Positions 5,377-7,204 of a DNA stretch of 7,204 nt are shown here, one piece after another (the first letter of the stretch is position 1; every line of letters starts with the position of its first letter). The DNA comes from Lysobacteraceae bacterium (lineage in GTDB: Bacteria > Pseudomonadota > Gammaproteobacteria > DSM-19610): NCBI GenBank assembly GCA_020201295.1, contig JAIVHA010000246.1, positions 1-7,204 of the forward strand, in the 5' to 3' direction. Below the pieces are notes generated by a model, which searched no databases, was not told the origin of the DNA, and was given only the letters and a program-made list of their open reading frames with translations. A program made the position numbers and the translations under genes.

Positions 5377-6405
5377 TCATGAGGCCAGGTAATGCTGCAG
5401 GGGCCGCGGCCGGCGCAGGCGTTGCCACCAGCGTGGCGGACTGATCCGGTAGGCCGCGGCGGGCGGAGCCTGTAGTACAAAATCCTGCAGCCGGCCCTGG
5501 GCGCGCAACCCTTGCAAGGGCTGCCACCATTGCCGCTCCAGTTCCTGATGCCGTTCCGCCCACTCCTGCGTATCGCCATACTGCTGCGCCTGGCGGCAGG
5601 CATTCAGCACCATCAGTCCGGGGCCTCGTGCCAGCGCGGCGGGCAGCCAGTCCACCAGCGTGTCGTTCGTATCGTACAGCGGCACGCCGGCGGCTTGCGC
5701 CAGCGCCCGGGTCAGCGGGTCGTCACTGCACACCCAGGTATCCTGCGCCTGCAATGAAGCCGGCATCCGTCCCCCACCCCAGAGCCACAGGCTGTTGATG
5801 GCGGGCCTTCCCTGCTCCGCGCGCCGCTCGTTCGCGGCATGGGCATGGAACAGCATCTGGATTTCGTTCAAGCGCGCATGCCAGGGAGCGGCATCCTCAC
5901 CCCGCGGCAGATGGCGGTCGATATCCCGGCCGATGACATCGGACAGCGGCGTGTTGGACAGGCGCGGCGCCTGCGCCAGGCGCAGGTACCAGCGGTTCGG
6001 AGCGGGCGTGTACAACCGCAGCCCATCGGGCTGATAGAGTGCATTGAAACTCTCCGCCAGGGCATCGGCCTCCTCCTGACGAATCGCCAGGGCCTCGGGC
6101 CCGAACAGGACCAGGCGGCTGCGGTCGGCGCGCAAATGCACGGGGTCGGCGCGCAGCCAGTAGCCCTGTCCGGCTTCCTCCAATTCCAGTTCCGCCAGCA
6201 ACGGCGCCAGCGGCCAGTCGCACTCCGGATCACGGGTGATGCCGAAGCGGTTGCATAGCCAGGCATCCGGGTCCGGTGCGCCCGGCATTGCCTTTGCGTT
6301 CCGTAACAGGCGCAGCAGTGCGGGCGGAGCGGGCATTGGCTCCCCGTCGCCGGGAAAGGGACCCAACAGGCCGGGCACCACCAGGGTGAGTTGTGACGAC
6401 ACCAT
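5377..6405 (-). CDS. RpfE-type conserved protein (phosphoglycerate-mutase-like annotation), function unknown
   Basis: The 342-residue product starts MVSSQLTLVVPGLLGPFPG and contains conserved-looking segments such as SNTPLSDVIGRDIDRHLP, RLNEIQMLFHAHAANERR and SLWLWGGGRMP. These are typical of the family databases call 'regulatory protein RpfE type', which usually sits beside recJ. No catalytic motif of cofactor-independent phosphoglycerate mutase is evident to me, so that label should not be read as an activity. There is no signal peptide or clear membrane segment, so it is probably cytoplasmic. The start at 6405 has a strong GGGGAG six bases upstream; a TTG two codons earlier is less likely. 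It follows thrC and precedes recJ on the same strand, each gap filled by a repeat element. In Xanthomonas the family member lies in the rpf cluster, but its biochemical role is not established. Confidence 0.75.
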   Translation of the reverse strand: MVSSQLTLVVPGLLGPFPGDGEPMPAPPALLRLLRNAKAMPGAPDPDAWLCNRFGITRDPECDWPLAPLLAELELEEAGQGYWLRADPVHLRADRSRLVLFGPEALAIRQEEADALAESFNALYQPDGLRLYTPAPNRWYLRLAQAPRLSNTPLSDVIGRDIDRHLPRGEDAAPWHARLNEIQMLFHAHAANERRAEQGRPAINSLWLWGGGRMPASLQAQDTWVCSDDPLTRALAQAAGVPLYDTNDTLVDWLPAALARGPGLMVLNACRQAQQYGDTQEWAERHQELERQWWQPLQGLRAQGRLQDFVLQAPPAAAYRISPPRWWQRLRRPRPLQHYLAS

Positions 6406-6410
6406 GAACA

Positions 6411-6416
6411 ACTCCC
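6411..6416 (-). promoter_or_regulatory. Shine-Dalgarno of the RpfE-type gene
   Basis: The minus strand has AGGGGAG about six bases before the ATG at 6405. It decides this start over the in-frame TTG at 6411, which lies within it. Confidence 0.7.
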
Positions 6417-6430
6417 CTTTTGCTCTTCCC

Positions 6431-6592
6431 CGAATGGCACTGACTCAGGCCATCAATGCCCGTCATTGCGAGGATGTCTTGGCCCGAAGGGATTCTATGA
6501 ACCAGAGTGACGCGGCAATCACCAACTGCCTGATTCTGCGTTACGGGATTGCCACGCTTCGCTCGCAATGACGGTCAAATCAATGCCATTCG
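6431..6592. mobile_element. Nested inverted-repeat element, MITE-like
   Basis: Inner arms 6460-6472 and 6562-6574 are a perfect 13-bp inverted repeat (CCGTCATTGCGAG and its complement). Outer arms 6431-6445 and 6578-6592 match at 13 of 15 positions. Inside, GGCAATC (6514-6520) pairs with GATTGCC (6547-6553). CGTCATTGCGAG...CTCGCAATGACG ends are typical of a widespread non-coding repeat family in proteobacteria. ATCAATGCC occurs at 6452-6460 and 6579-6587 as a 9-base direct repeat flanking the inner element, which may be a target duplication or a by-product of the outer arms. It lies between thrC and the RpfE-type gene and holds no gene. Confidence 0.7.
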
Positions 6593-6600
6593 TGTAGGGC

Positions 6601-7204
6601 CTATTTCATATTGCCGAGGATGGCGGCCATGACCGGCTCCAGCGCGGCATCGATGGTGACCACTCCACCCTGACTCTGGGCGATGGCGGTGTCCGGATCC
6701 TTGAGGCCGTTGCCGGTCAGGGTGCAGACCACGGAGCTGCCCTCGGGGATCTTGCCGTTCTTGATGTCGCGCAAAGCCCCGGCCAGGGAGGCGGCGGACG
6801 CCGGTTCGCAGAACACCCCTTCCTTGCGCGCCAGCAATTTCTGCGCGGCGAGGATTTCCTCGTCACTACATTCGTCGAACCAGCCGCCAGATTCCTCGCG
6901 CACCTTCCAGGCCTGGTCCCAGGACTGGGGGTGGCCGATGCGGATGGCGGTGGCGACCGTGTCGGGATCGTCCACCATGTGACCACGCATGAAGGGCGCG
7001 GAACCGGCCGCCTGGTAACCCACCATCTTCGGGCGGTTGCCGACAATGGCGCCACCGGCGTAGGTGCAGTGGCCATTGCAGAAGGTACAGGCCTCGGTGA
7101 CATGGTCGCCGGAGGCGGCGGAGTACTCGCAATAGCCGATCCAGTGCGCGGTGATATTGCCGGCATTGCCGACCGGCAGGCAGTGATAGTCGGGGGCGCG
7201 GCCC
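6601..7204 (-). CDS. thrC: Threonine synthase, C-terminal part (partial)
   Basis: This PLP-dependent cytoplasmic enzyme turns O-phosphohomoserine into threonine. About 200 C-terminal residues are present; the lysine-bearing N-terminal part lies beyond the window. Diagnostic segments are PVGNAGNITAHWIGY (phosphate/PLP loop), PKMVGYQAAGSAP, ATAIRIGHPQSWD, EGVFCEPASAASLAG and VVCTLTGNGLKDPDTAI, which together place it in the shorter, Bacillus/Mycobacterium-like ThrC class. Between the PLP loop and PKMVGY is a stretch with CTFCNGHC, a C-x2-C-x3-C cluster that I do not know from the best studied enzymes. The stop is TAG at 6601-6603. It is followed by the nested repeat and the RpfE-type gene. The partner gene hom would be expected upstream, outside the window. 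Confidence 0.95.
   Translation of the reverse strand, partial: GRAPDYHCLPVGNAGNITAHWIGYCEYSAASGDHVTEACTFCNGHCTYAGGAIVGNRPKMVGYQAAGSAPFMRGHMVDDPDTVATAIRIGHPQSWDQAWKVREESGGWFDECSDEEILAAQKLLARKEGVFCEPASAASLAGALRDIKNGKIPEGSSVVCTLTGNGLKDPDTAIAQSQGGVVTIDAALEPVMAAILGNMK

Noticed and set aside
1..7204. tRNA, rRNA or CRISPR features
   Set aside because: No tRNA-like fold, rRNA motif or regularly spaced repeats were seen; the repeats present are isolated palindromes.

Overview
The window reads as a piece of a GC-rich gammaproteobacterial chromosome. Three things point there: LysS and RF2 are strongly E. coli-like, RF2 carries the classical programmed frameshift, and the gene order thrC - rpfE-like - recJ - prfB - lysS is one I know from gammaproteobacteria. 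A VPxPA-type PEP-CTERM protein, REP-like palindromes and a GGDEF protein suggest an environmental, polysaccharide-producing lineage. The genus cannot be fixed from this sequence.

Layout. Positions 1-92 (+) are the last codons of a GGDEF-domain protein, which converges on lysS (106-1602, -). Upstream of lysS lies prfB (1687-2596, -), with a perfect 13-bp palindrome between them. A gene-free stretch of about 580 bases (2597-3179) separates prfB from a divergent PEP-CTERM gene (3180-3710, +). It holds a sigma-70-like promoter with an overlapping dyad for prfB, an AT-rich island, and a very good sigma-54-like -24/-12 element for the PEP-CTERM gene. That gene then meets recJ (3707-5276, -) tail to tail, the two TAG stops sharing one CTAG. 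Further upstream on the minus strand are an inverted REP pair (5304-5368), an RpfE-type protein (5377-6405), a nested inverted-repeat element (about 6431-6592), and the C-terminal part of threonine synthase (6601 to the window end).

The main result is that two neighbouring housekeeping genes each lack a clean block of catalytic core. prfB keeps its start, its frameshift signal and its reading frame, but has lost a block equal to E. coli RF2 residues 197-259. That block contains both the SPF stop-codon-reading motif and the GGQ catalytic motif. recJ has lost about 160 bases covering the DNG and DHH metal-binding motifs, and this deletion also breaks the frame. Both flanks of each junction are perfectly conserved, so these are deletions and not decay. 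They may be assembly collapses or real lesions, and read mapping across 1995-2025 and 4935-4955 would decide.

Functionally, lysS and prfB are translation genes, recJ is a DNA repair exonuclease and thrC is the last step of threonine synthesis. The PEP-CTERM gene is an accessory surface or matrix protein set into this conserved block. Its sigma-54-like promoter fits the known RpoN/PrsK-PrsR control of such proteins.
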